A DNA stretch of 14,698 bases from Actinomycetes bacterium. Lineage in GTDB: Bacteria > Actinomycetota > Acidimicrobiia > Acidimicrobiales > Acidimicrobiaceae. Location: assembly GCA_021819725.1 (NCBI GenBank), contig JAKAQR010000052.1:1-14698 (forward strand). Reading direction: 5' to 3'. Positions 7,018-13,454 of the stretch are shown here, one piece after another. The notes beneath the pieces are model-generated. The model saw nothing but the letters and a program-made list of their open reading frames with translations. It had not been told where the DNA came from and ran no database searches. The position numbers were made by a program, and so were the translations under genes. Every line of letters begins with the position of its first letter. Position 1 is the first letter of the stretch.

Positions 7018-7069
7018 CTGGCATGCATGACTGCCAGTGTTAGCCTTGGACTCGTCGTTCAACGGCTAA
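7018..7069. terminator. Candidate bidirectional terminator between convergent genes
   Basis: Two adjacent inverted repeats lie between the stops of the membrane protein (plus) and the sortase (minus). CTGGCA (7018-7023) pairs with TGCCAG (7032-7037) around an 8-nt loop. TTAGCC (7040-7045) pairs with GGCTAA (7064-7069) around a longer loop. Neither has a strong T tract, so intrinsic termination is only plausible, supported mainly by position. Confidence 0.35.
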
Positions 7070-7089
7070 GAACTCTCAGTGTACAGTGG

Positions 7090-7755
7090 CTAGCCGGCAA
7101 TTCGACTAATAGGCATAAACGTGGCGACTACATCTGAATTCCAGTTGTGCTGGTTGGGCTCAAATACTCCACCACACGTTACCATGACTAATCGATTCGA
7201 ATCCCCCGAAGTTATCAATTGACTCACCTTGGATGGAAATGCCGTCTTCACGATCGTCCTCAAGGCAACAGCAATGTAGGAAAGGTGCTGACCAGATGCT
7301 CCATAGAGGGTCGCTGTAGTGCCGGGCTTGAGGTACCAAATACGTTGCATTGGGCCATTCCCGAAACCGACCCAGTCATCATGGCCAGCTAATAGAGTAG
7401 TCCCAGTCGACGCACCAGCCTTCGCACCGCCTTCCCACCAAGCCACTCCAAGTTGAATTGGCGGTATCACAAGACTGCCGTGTGGATCCTGCTCTGGGTA
7501 AATTCTGATGTGGTGGAGGCCCAATGCCGGAATTGAATAATATAACGGAACGAACGGCACCCCAAGGTACTGATCAGATGCAGGACTTCCATTGACTTGA
7601 CCGCCGAGTTTCCGCTTAGGAGGTACCTTCACTTGGAACGACTTAACATCAGGACTCTTGGGATCGAATATCCCCGATATCCCCACCGTTCCCACCGCCA
7701 CCGCACCGAGACCGACCACCAAGAACGCGACGCCAACTACTCGCCTATACCACAT
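7090..7755 (-). CDS. Sortase-family transpeptidase (class F-like), usual arginine not evident
   Basis: Sortases cleave a C-terminal motif in exported proteins and join the new end to the cell wall or to another protein. The start is ATG 7755 (221 aa), because GGGGA lies 6 nt upstream; a GTG at 7785 would add ten residues but has poor spacing. Visible parts are an N-terminal membrane anchor (about 6-28), a beta-barrel domain, catalytic His125 in TLLAGHDDW and catalytic Cys194 in MVTCGG. Class F-like enzymes usually follow TCGG with a YRDNVVV-type strand carrying the third catalytic residue, Arg. Here the strand reads NWNSDVVATF, with Asn206 at that place. Either Arg is supplied elsewhere (R218 lies near the C-terminus) or activity is altered. 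It lies downstream of the GT4 gene on the same strand and converges on the membrane-protein gene. Confidence 0.8.
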   Translation of the reverse strand: MWYRRVVGVAFLVVGLGAVAVGTVGISGIFDPKSPDVKSFQVKVPPKRKLGGQVNGSPASDQYLGVPFVPLYYSIPALGLHHIRIYPEQDPHGSLVIPPIQLGVAWWEGGAKAGASTGTTLLAGHDDWVGFGNGPMQRIWYLKPGTTATLYGASGQHLSYIAVALRTIVKTAFPSKVSQLITSGDSNRLVMVTCGGVFEPNQHNWNSDVVATFMPISRIAG

Positions 7756-7785
7756 TACTCGTCCCCAAACACATGGCAAGATCAC

Positions 7786-8178
7786 TTCCTAGAGACAATC
7801 TACCACACCATCACCGCTGCCTATCCTCACAGAAGAGGACTGTTTTCCCTGATGCCAACACTCAGTGAACCGACCACCCTGAGGCTTCTCGGCCGCCGTC
7901 GTGCTTCCCGAGCCACCAGGGCAAGAAGTCTTTGGAGTGTCCGCAACGACCGTTGACCGTATCATCAAATAACTCTTTATCCAGACTGGACTCTAGCACA
8001 GATGGCAGAACTAACCCTCAAAGCCCTAAACGACCTCGCTGCACGAATGCAAACCACCACGAGTTGGTTAGCGGAAATCCCAGACACTCGCTGTCCAACA
8101 GCGTATCCCGCTATGGCTTCAACGAAACAAAAAGGGAAATGCGAACAGCCAGGGAAGGGACCATCCATGGAATCACTA
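7786..8178. other. Gap between GT4 and sortase genes, possible gene remnant on plus strand
   Basis: About 390 bases. On the plus strand, EVFGVSATTVDRIIK (about 7922-7970) looks like a helix-turn-helix segment before a stop. In another frame PDWTLAQMAELTLKALNDLAARM (about 7979-8050) has coding-like composition. Read together they could be a frameshifted DNA-binding or transposase relic, but I cannot name a family. No sortase promoter with good spacing was identified. Confidence 0.25.
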
Positions 8179-9237
8179 CTATTTGGCGCGGAGCACCGAC
8201 TGAGCAACCAGCTTCCAAGGCAAAACGCCGCCCGTTACTGGCCTCGGCAACTCCTGCTGACGTAGCAACCCCAGAATAGCGTTTGCAAGCTCCGAAGGCT
8301 CCGCCTTGCATAAGACGCCGTTGCTCGCTGGGATGGAGTCGCGCAAACCAGGTACGTCGTACCCAACAGCGAGCGTTCCGAGACTTGCCGCTTCGGTGAC
8401 GACTAGGCCCCAGCCTTCGGATACGCTTGTCACCAGCAAGAGATGCGACGAACTGATAAGACGATCCTTCTCTGGTGCAGGCAAGAATCCCGTCAATACA
8501 ACTCCATCTATCTTGAGACTGCGAATCGCAGTCTCAAGAGGTCCCCTGCCGACTATCCACAGCCGAGCTTCGGGGTACACCTGTTTGACCAAGCAGAACG
8601 CTGCTACTGCATCCAAGGGCCGCTTGTTCTTGACCAAGCGGCCCACAAACACAAGGCTAGGAGAAGGAGACTTGGGCACAACGGTTCGACTCTCGAATAT
8701 TTGCGAATCAATACCCTCTGGAACGGTCGTAACCCGACTCACCCCAAGCCCAACCAACTCGCGCTGGGTGGATTGAGAAACCGCAACTACAGTAACATTC
8801 CTGTAGGCACTGAAGAGGCGTTTCTCAAGCCAGGGCCCGAGCGTTCCTGCCAGACGCCCATACTCAAACTCCCAGATCCGGCCAGCAAGCTGATGTACAA
8901 TCGAGATACAACGCTGCTCTGGTTTAACCAACTGAGCCAACCCGTAGGGAATTGTATTAACGCTTTCGATAACGACATCTGCTTCGGCAAGAACCTCCAT
9001 GCCCTGGATAAACCAACGTCTAACAGCTATACGATGGTTCCAATCCCTACCAACTCTGACTACTCGAAGACCGGATCCTCTGGTAGAACTCGATTGAAGC
9101 ATGCCAAGACGACTAGCAAGAAGTGTCACATCATGACCAAGGTCAATAAGGGCCCCACCGAGAGACTCAACATATCGCTCTGCACCCCCAGCCCGAGGAT
9201 GATCAAGATCTCGCCAATTCACAATGCAAATTTTCAA
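8179..9237 (-). CDS. GT4-family (GT-B fold) glycosyltransferase
   Basis: A 352-residue retaining glycosyltransferase of the size usual for GT4. The N-terminal acceptor domain starts MKICIVNW and contains DHPRAGGAERYV (11-23), the common AGGAE motif. The C-terminal donor domain starts near LVFVGRLVKNKRP (195-207), where Arg200 and Lys206 would contact the nucleotide-sugar phosphates. It ends with the EX7E pair E274/E282 in SEGWGLVVTEA. Such cytoplasmic enzymes transfer sugars from UDP- or GDP-donors to growing polysaccharide or lipid carriers; donor and acceptor are not deducible. The start is TTG 9237, with GGGAG 4 nt upstream and the correct first beta strand. It probably begins a minus-strand unit that includes the sortase 420 nt downstream. 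Confidence 0.9.
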   Translation of the reverse strand: MKICIVNWRDLDHPRAGGAERYVESLGGALIDLGHDVTLLASRLGMLQSSSTRGSGLRVVRVGRDWNHRIAVRRWFIQGMEVLAEADVVIESVNTIPYGLAQLVKPEQRCISIVHQLAGRIWEFEYGRLAGTLGPWLEKRLFSAYRNVTVVAVSQSTQRELVGLGVSRVTTVPEGIDSQIFESRTVVPKSPSPSLVFVGRLVKNKRPLDAVAAFCLVKQVYPEARLWIVGRGPLETAIRSLKIDGVVLTGFLPAPEKDRLISSSHLLLVTSVSEGWGLVVTEAASLGTLAVGYDVPGLRDSIPASNGVLCKAEPSELANAILGLLRQQELPRPVTGGVLPWKLVAQSVLRAK

Positions 9238-9650
9238 ACGACTCCCTTATTTTCCAATCGATGCTACCTATATGCGAGGTATACACAAATGTGGCGTGCG
9301 AACCACTTCAAAACAGTGACCGGAACCAGTGTGTGTGCGGATGATAGCCGGATAGATTAAGCGGGTGTGATTCCTTCATCGATTTCCACAACAAAGCTAG
9401 CAGGGAGTACCAAGATGCGGTGCGATCAGACGACGGGTTGAGGGTATAACACCCGTGGTTTGGGCGTTGAGCCCAATTGATGAACCTTGTAGCCTTGATG
9501 AGCCCTTAGGAGCCACGGGCTCTTTGGCGTACTCCGTCAACGAAGACAACACCAGAGATGACTTCAGCGATACGTTCGTAGCCGGTGATGCAACGCCAAG
9601 ACTTGGCATCTCGATACCCAGCTAGCGCCGTGCGCCTCTGAGCTCAATGG
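9238..9650. other. Stretch between divergent glycosyltransferase genes, no supported gene
   Basis: About 410 bases. Close to the GT4 start is a small inverted repeat, TACCT and AGGTA separated by 7 nt (near 9266-9282), which could be an operator for the minus-strand gene. A plus-strand open frame (about 9412-9626) contains SLDEPLGATGS and an acidic stretch but has no start codon with a binding site and no family I can defend. The region may contain decayed coding DNA. Confidence 0.35.
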
Positions 9651-9651
9651 C

Positions 9652-9679
9652 TTGCCAGCGGCGCAATGCCCATTATACT
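9652..9679 (+). promoter_or_regulatory. Promoter of the leader ORF and GT2 gene
   Basis: TTGCCA (9652-9657) and TATACT (9674-9679) are separated by 16 nt, a near-consensus housekeeping promoter. Transcription would begin about 9686-9688, essentially at the ATG of the 37-codon ORF, giving a leaderless mRNA. Confidence 0.6.
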
Positions 9680-9687
9680 AGGGCAGC

Positions 9688-9801
9688 ATGTGGATCTCGT
9701 TCCCGATACGACATATCACGATAGGTTGCAGCAAAGCCTCTCCCGTTGGTGCACACCGAAAGTTATGTTCCAACCTTGTTGAAAGCCTACTGTCGCTATG
9801 A
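9688..9801 (+). CDS. Small 37-aa leader ORF coupled to the GT2 gene
   Basis: ATG 9688 opens a 37-codon frame (MWISFPIRHITIGC...LVESLLSL) that ends in TGA at 9799-9801. Its stop overlaps the GT2 ATG (9798-9800) as ATGA, the hallmark of translational coupling. The ATG sits 8 nt after the TATACT -10, and an in-frame TAG lies just upstream (9679-9681), so this is the complete frame. The GT2 ATG has no good Shine-Dalgarno sequence of its own, which makes delivery of ribosomes by this leader attractive. The peptide has no recognised family. Its product may be unimportant, or it may be a chance ORF, and conservation has not been tested. Confidence 0.45.
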   Translation: MWISFPIRHITIGCSKASPVGAHRKLCSNLVESLLSL

Positions 9802-10739
9802 ACAGACCAGCACATGCCATCGACTCCGCGCGGCGTTGCCTTGCCTCGATCGAGGCTGACATAGCCGTCGCAATCCCATCCTGTGGAGAAGGTATTGGAA
9901 TCTTGCCATTGCTGGAATCCCTGTGGGATGGGATGAATGTCCTTGGCCTAGAGAAAGCACCCATCTTCCTCAGCGACAGCTCGGACGATCTCACAACAGT
10001 GCAGGCAGCCCGTAGCTGGAGTAAGACAAGCGGCGCAAAACTCGTGATCGACCATAGCGACGTACGCCGCTCCCTCAAAGCAGCTCTGAATGTAGCCATC
10101 AGGTGGGCAACGACATCCGTGATAGTTTTTGTAAACGCCGACGTCGTAATCCCAGAGTTCAGCCTCGCAGCCCTCTTGGTGGCCCTGCTCGAGACTCCAG
10201 ATACCGAAGTCGCGGTAGGTGTAGCGTTACCAGACCCTCGGTCCCGTTCCTTCCGTCGTCACGCTGCATCGTTTCAGCTACGGGCAGCAGCACGTGTCAT
10301 GGACCTAAGTCCACCAGGAATTCGTTCGGAAGGTGCATTCTGGGGTGCTCGACGCTCTTTCTACAAGAATTACCTCTTCCCCGAAGGCAGCGGAAGTGTC
10401 GCTGACGATGTAGAGTTGGTCAAGGCCGTGACTGCGGGAAACCACCGAGGCACTACAGCACCACGAGCCATTGTCTACAAGATTCCATCTGGCACCGTAG
10501 GAGACTTCTGTTTGCAAACCCGTAGATCGCTCGCCTCAGGGAAAGACATCCGCAAGACGGGCGACTCGAGGCGGCGGTTGACTGCATTTCTGCAAGAAAG
10601 CATACATGACCCCGTCGGAGCAACGCTTTACTCTTTGTATCGTGTCTACTGTAGAATTTTCGCGCGACGTTTTGATAAGGTATCAAACTCGGAGACTTGG
10701 GAAATATCAGAGAGTACCAGACGACAAGCCCGTGGCTGA
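9798..10739 (+). CDS. GT2-like (GT-A fold) glycosyltransferase
   Basis: A 313-residue protein. The N-terminal strand DIAVAIPSCGEG (21-32) begins a nucleotide-sugar binding fold. FVNADVVI (111-118) is at the DXD position, with Asn-Ala-Asp in place of Asp-x-Asp. GAFWGARRSFY (179-189) is followed by VADDVELV (201-208), whose aspartates are candidates for the catalytic base. CLQTRRSL (238-245) resembles the Q/RxRR motif of processive or chain-extending GT2 enzymes. No membrane helices are visible. It would add sugars to an envelope glycan or carrier lipid; specificity is unknown. ATG 9798 overlaps the stop of the small leader ORF. Length and motifs suggest an intact gene. It is divergent from the GT4 gene. 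Confidence 0.8.
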   Translation: MNRPAHAIDSARRCLASIEADIAVAIPSCGEGIGILPLLESLWDGMNVLGLEKAPIFLSDSSDDLTTVQAARSWSKTSGAKLVIDHSDVRRSLKAALNVAIRWATTSVIVFVNADVVIPEFSLAALLVALLETPDTEVAVGVALPDPRSRSFRRHAASFQLRAAARVMDLSPPGIRSEGAFWGARRSFYKNYLFPEGSGSVADDVELVKAVTAGNHRGTTAPRAIVYKIPSGTVGDFCLQTRRSLASGKDIRKTGDSRRRLTAFLQESIHDPVGATLYSLYRVYCRIFARRFDKVSNSETWEISESTRRQARG

Positions 10740-10889
10740 CAATACGCAGGCCGTTACTCACTGATTAGCAGCTGTTCAGGTCCTCGCCACCGAGAGTCAG
10801 CCGGGTGAACCCGCCAGGAAGGGGCTCCTCGGTTGCTAGGCCGAAAATGCTCACGGGTCGAGCATTCGTAGTGCATCTCGGGCAACGGC
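10740..10889. other. Short non-coding stretch with a hairpin after the GT2 gene
   Basis: No gene is seen. AATGCTC near 10846 pairs with GAGCATT near 10860 around a 7-nt loop. This might end GT2 transcription, but there is no T tract. A second small hairpin, GGGGA (10914-10918) with TCCCC (10924-10928), falls inside the following IS3 remnant. Confidence 0.3.
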
Positions 10890-11219
10890 CTCCCTGTGTT
10901 CTGACGATGGCTAGGGGAGGCGATCCCCACCGAGCAACGGCAAGGTCGACGGCGTTCGAGTTACATTCCGCTCCATCACTGTGTAACTGGATTGGCCGGT
11001 TAACCCTGGCAGAACGGGAAGTGTGAGTCGTTCAACTCGAAACTGTGAGACGAGCTCTTGAACGGTGAACTCTTCACCTCAGTCATCGAGGCGCAATTGC
11101 TGACCAATAAATATCGCCATGACTACAACCGGACCTTAAGCGCATAGCCCCCTTGGTTACTTGAGCCCCTATGAGTTCTTGGCTCTCGACGTGACTACCC
11201 AGACAATGGTTCTCACTTA
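10890..11219 (+). pseudogene. IS3-family orfB (DDE transposase) C-terminal remnant
   Basis: Consecutive orfB blocks can be read with frame changes. CSDDG (10897-10911) matches the RSDNGPEF second-Asp region. Then PWQNGKCESFNSKL (from 11004) matches PWENGYVESFNSRL, whose Glu is the third catalytic residue. Then, after a TGA in place of an Arg codon (11031-11033), DELLNGELFTSVIEAQLL, KYRHDYNRT, and in another frame HSPLGYLSPYEFLALDV before TAA at about 11217. The spacing between SDDG and PWQN (about 34 codons) fits the family. The N-terminal half is missing and several indels are present, so it is dead. Its sequence differs from the orfB remnant at 3759, so it came from a different IS3 element. 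Confidence 0.8.
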
Positions 11220-11320
11220 AGTCAAGCAAACACCGAGGACACAACGTGCGATAACTACTTCCGGTCCGAAGCAGCATAGGGCCGAGACAAGTAGAATGAA
11301 CGTAGTCCTCTCACAAACGA

Positions 11321-11348
11321 AGTGGACCTGGCTCAAGGGGGGCCGTCC
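11321..11348. repeat. Possible right terminal repeat of the IS3 remnant
   Basis: About 100 bases after the orfB remnant stop is AGTGGACCTGGCTC followed by a G-run and GGCCGTCC. A TGGACC plus G-run composition is common at IS3-family ends in actinobacteria. No matching left repeat is visible upstream, as expected for a truncated element, so the call is tentative. The methyltransferase -10 hexamer begins only 18 nt later. Confidence 0.3.
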
Positions 11349-11365
11349 ACCCTAAGCCCTAAGGC

Positions 11366-11371
11366 TATAAT
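11366..11371 (+). promoter_or_regulatory. -10 element of the split methyltransferase gene
   Basis: A perfect TATAAT lies 7 nt before ATG 11379, so transcription should start at the initiation codon (leaderless). There is no consensus -35 at 16-18 nt; that position falls at or within the putative IS3 end. Confidence 0.5.
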
Positions 11372-11378
11372 CACGCTA

Positions 11379-12347
11379 ATGTCGCCCACAAATAAAACGA
11401 CGCACCTGGCACAGCCCAACCCGCCAGCAGGGTTGCGTGCGGTCGCTGAAATCCAACAAAAGCTATTGCAGGGATCCAGGGAGCTAAGAGGGCTAACCGA
11501 AATCGGTATCTACTGGTTCTATGCAACACCGAATCTTCAAGACATACTAACCCCTCCCTGGCGATCGCTATCGAAACTTATCGCCTGCGGTGCGCATCAG
11601 CGACTCGCTCCCAGCTTCGCACAATCCCCAAGCACCCAAGTTGGGGACGCCAACCCAACATGGTTCCACGACTACTTCGCCAGCACAACTGAAGGGCCGG
11701 GTGTGTGAAAATGGGAGCACTACTACCCTGCGTACGAGCAATACATGAGCAAGTTCCGCAGTCAGAATCCAACGATCACCGAGGTAACAATCTGCAACGG
11801 CGGGAGCCTCCCAATGAGGCATAAATATTTTGGTCAAGGCACTCGAGTCGTTGGAATCGACCTTGAACCAGCCTGCAAGAAATATCAAACCGACGCAACA
11901 TGGATCTTTATTGGCGATCAGGGCGACCGCGAGTTCTGGAGGACCCTCCTTGATGAAGTAGGCCAAGTGGCCATCATCGTTGACGATGGCGGCCACCACT
12001 CTGGCCAGCACATTATCACCCTTGAGGCATGCCTAACCAACCTTCGCCCTGGTGGCATCTTACTCATCGAGAACGTTCAAGGTGGCGACAATCGATTCCT
12101 TGCCTACCTCAATCAACTTGCCAAAGACTTCCTAGCCTTGACGGAGGTTACGACCCTCCGCTACCCGAGTAAAACAGTAGAGGACTATAAAGTGCAACCG
12201 TTACTACTCCAACAATACGTCAAATCGATCGCGCTATTCCCCTATTGCGTAATTCGTGAACGAAATGATTACGTCCATACAAATCTCACAACCATTCGGG
12301 CTGGATCTCAATGGGAACTGTTCTCTCATGCCAGCAAAGGTAAATGA
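11379..12347 (+). pseudogene. Class I SAM methyltransferase gene split by an in-frame TGA
   Basis: One continuous frame apart from TGA at 11706-11708. The upstream part ends NPTWFHDYFASTTEGPGV and the downstream part begins KWEHYYPAYEQYMSKF. In related sugar/antibiotic-type methyltransferases this junction reads roughly GxGVWKWxHYF, so TGA stands where a conserved Trp (TGG) is expected: a single G-to-A change. Read through, the protein would be about 322 aa. The start is ATG 11379 because TATAAT lies 7 nt upstream; an earlier TTG-like start at 11322 is less likely. The downstream half carries the methyltransferase fold and has further departures from the family: Thr for Gly in motif I (EVTICNGGS) and Arg for Trp after the GGSLPM block. 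Several eroded conserved positions suggest genuine decay. The gene lies upstream of fkbM-like and galE-like genes. Confidence 0.75.
11745..12347 (+). CDS. Intact C-terminal methyltransferase ORF of the split gene
   Basis: A 200-residue frame from ATG 11745. It includes GGSLPMRHKYFG (19-30), VVGIDLEPACKKY (35-47, SAM-binding acidic loop), IFIGDQGDREFW (54-65), VAIIVDDGGHHSGQ (74-87, likely metal/acceptor site as in macrocin/mycinamicin O-methyltransferase relatives) and LRPGGILLIENVQGG (99-113). Most of the catalytic domain is therefore present, but the helices upstream of the TGA are lost. No Shine-Dalgarno sequence precedes this ATG, so it would depend on reinitiation or readthrough. Whether it is expressed or active is unknown. 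The likely original role was methylation of a sugar or glycan precursor, by family and context. Confidence 0.6.
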   Translation: MSKFRSQNPTITEVTICNGGSLPMRHKYFGQGTRVVGIDLEPACKKYQTDATWIFIGDQGDREFWRTLLDEVGQVAIIVDDGGHHSGQHIITLEACLTNLRPGGILLIENVQGGDNRFLAYLNQLAKDFLALTEVTTLRYPSKTVEDYKVQPLLLQQYVKSIALFPYCVIRERNDYVHTNLTTIRAGSQWELFSHASKGK

Positions 12348-12413
12348 AAAGCAACACAACAGTCAAATTACACATTACCTCTACGTCATGATCACTATCT
12401 ATCGCTAGCACCA

Positions 12414-12443
12414 TTGACTTGTCACCATTGTTCATTGTATGCT
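12414..12443 (+). promoter_or_regulatory. Promoter of the fkbM-like and galE-like operon
   Basis: TTGACT (12414-12419) and TATGCT (12438-12443) are separated by 18 nt. Transcription would start near 12450, giving a leader of about 55 nt that contains a small hairpin, TTTGTA (12471-12476) with TACAAA (12484-12489), directly before the Shine-Dalgarno sequence. Confidence 0.55.
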
Positions 12444-12493
12444 CATGATTAACCAACTTCGGTTGCGCTATTTGTAAAGGAAATACAAACCTA

Positions 12494-12499
12494 GAGGAG
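12494..12499 (+). promoter_or_regulatory. Ribosome binding site deciding a TTG start
   Basis: GAGGAG ends 5 nt before TTG 12505. This is the strongest Shine-Dalgarno sequence near the left end of the fkbM-like frame and justifies the non-ATG start. The hairpin 12471-12489 ends 4 nt upstream of it. Confidence 0.65.
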
Positions 12500-12504
12500 T
12501 AACC

Positions 12505-13449
12505 TTGAGGCGAAACATACTTCAATTATTCAATTCAGCGAAAGAACTTAACAACTGGCGCAAGCTCTGCTCCAATTGGTTCGAAGTGATGGGCATATAC
12601 ATTCTCTCAGAATGGATTAAGCCGATCAGGAATCAAACGATCCATATCTACCTCGACAATGGTGTGTCGCTTGATACCAAAGGCAGTCGACAGGCTATAA
12701 ATCCAGTCATCGAGATCTTTCGTGACATCTATCATCTAACCTCGTGCCCGATTTGGAGACTCTATGAAATCCATACGGTTATCGATCTCGGGGCCCACGT
12801 AGGGTCCTTCTCTGTGCGCATGGCCCTGGAAAAGCAACCATGGACCATGATTGCACTCGAACCCGATCCCGCCGCTTATGATCTTCTACAACGCAACCTT
12901 TCGAGCGTCGCCACGAGTTCCACAACCATCAGATGTGTCCGTGCGGCCATTGGGCCAATGACAACACTTGGATGGTATTCGAGTTCAGGCAATGCTGATT
13001 GGGGGGGACACATCGTTAATGAACCTGAGGTTCTGTCAGCTAAAAACCAAATGGTACAAATTCTCTCCTTAGCCGACGTCCTCGGGAGTTGTGAAGACAC
13101 CGCCGGCGTCTTACTGAAAATGGATGTCGAAGGCTCGGAATATGAAACCTTGTATCAGTCGCCTATCTCAGACCTTCATAAAGTGGCAGTTCTCGTGTTA
13201 GAGTATCACCCGAGCGAAATCGCACGACATAACTTTGAAGCCCTCAATGATTTTCTCCATAACGCAGGATTCGCACTGGTCTGGCGCGACAACGGCACCA
13301 CCCAGGGCAACGCTTGCTACGCGAGACCCCTTGCCCAACTCATGACTGTAAATAGAACTAAAGCACACGAACCGCAACCAGGTCCTCCTGCACCCAAAAG
13401 TTCCGGTGGCTCAAAGCAGTGCGTAGACACCCCTCAGCAGGCTGAGTAA
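12505..13449 (+). CDS. FkbM-family SAM-dependent methyltransferase
   Basis: A 314-residue protein of the FkbM family, which O-methylates sugars and polyketide hydroxyls. Visible are the SAM-binding motif I VIDLGAHVGSFS (92-103), the acidic loop IALEPDPAAYDLL (116-128), and the characteristic KMDVEGSEYETL (205-216), followed by VLVLEYHP. Residues 1-85 form an N-terminal segment with several aromatics and no signal peptide. The last roughly 25 residues (from about 289) are Pro/Ser/Gly-rich and probably disordered. The start is TTG 12505 with GAGGAG 5 nt upstream. The galE-like gene begins 5 nt after its stop, so the two form an operon. A role in capping or decorating an envelope glycan is inferred from context. 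Confidence 0.85.
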   Translation: MRRNILQLFNSAKELNNWRKLCSNWFEVMGIYILSEWIKPIRNQTIHIYLDNGVSLDTKGSRQAINPVIEIFRDIYHLTSCPIWRLYEIHTVIDLGAHVGSFSVRMALEKQPWTMIALEPDPAAYDLLQRNLSSVATSSTTIRCVRAAIGPMTTLGWYSSSGNADWGGHIVNEPEVLSAKNQMVQILSLADVLGSCEDTAGVLLKMDVEGSEYETLYQSPISDLHKVAVLVLEYHPSEIARHNFEALNDFLHNAGFALVWRDNGTTQGNACYARPLAQLMTVNRTKAHEPQPGPPAPKSSGGSKQCVDTPQQAE

Positions 13450-13454
13450 GGCCA

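Noticed and set aside
8443..9360. A 305-codon plus-strand frame opposite the GT4 gene
   Set aside because: It is antisense to a well-supported GT4 enzyme, has no domain or hydrophobic pattern, and its composition is that of a reverse-complement shadow.
10805..11026. A 73-codon plus-strand frame
   Set aside because: It overlaps the IS3 orfB remnant in another frame and shows no motif.
11706..11708. Selenocysteine decoding of the internal TGA
   Set aside because: Related proteins have Trp, not Cys, at this place as I recall them, and no strong stem-loop directly follows the TGA.
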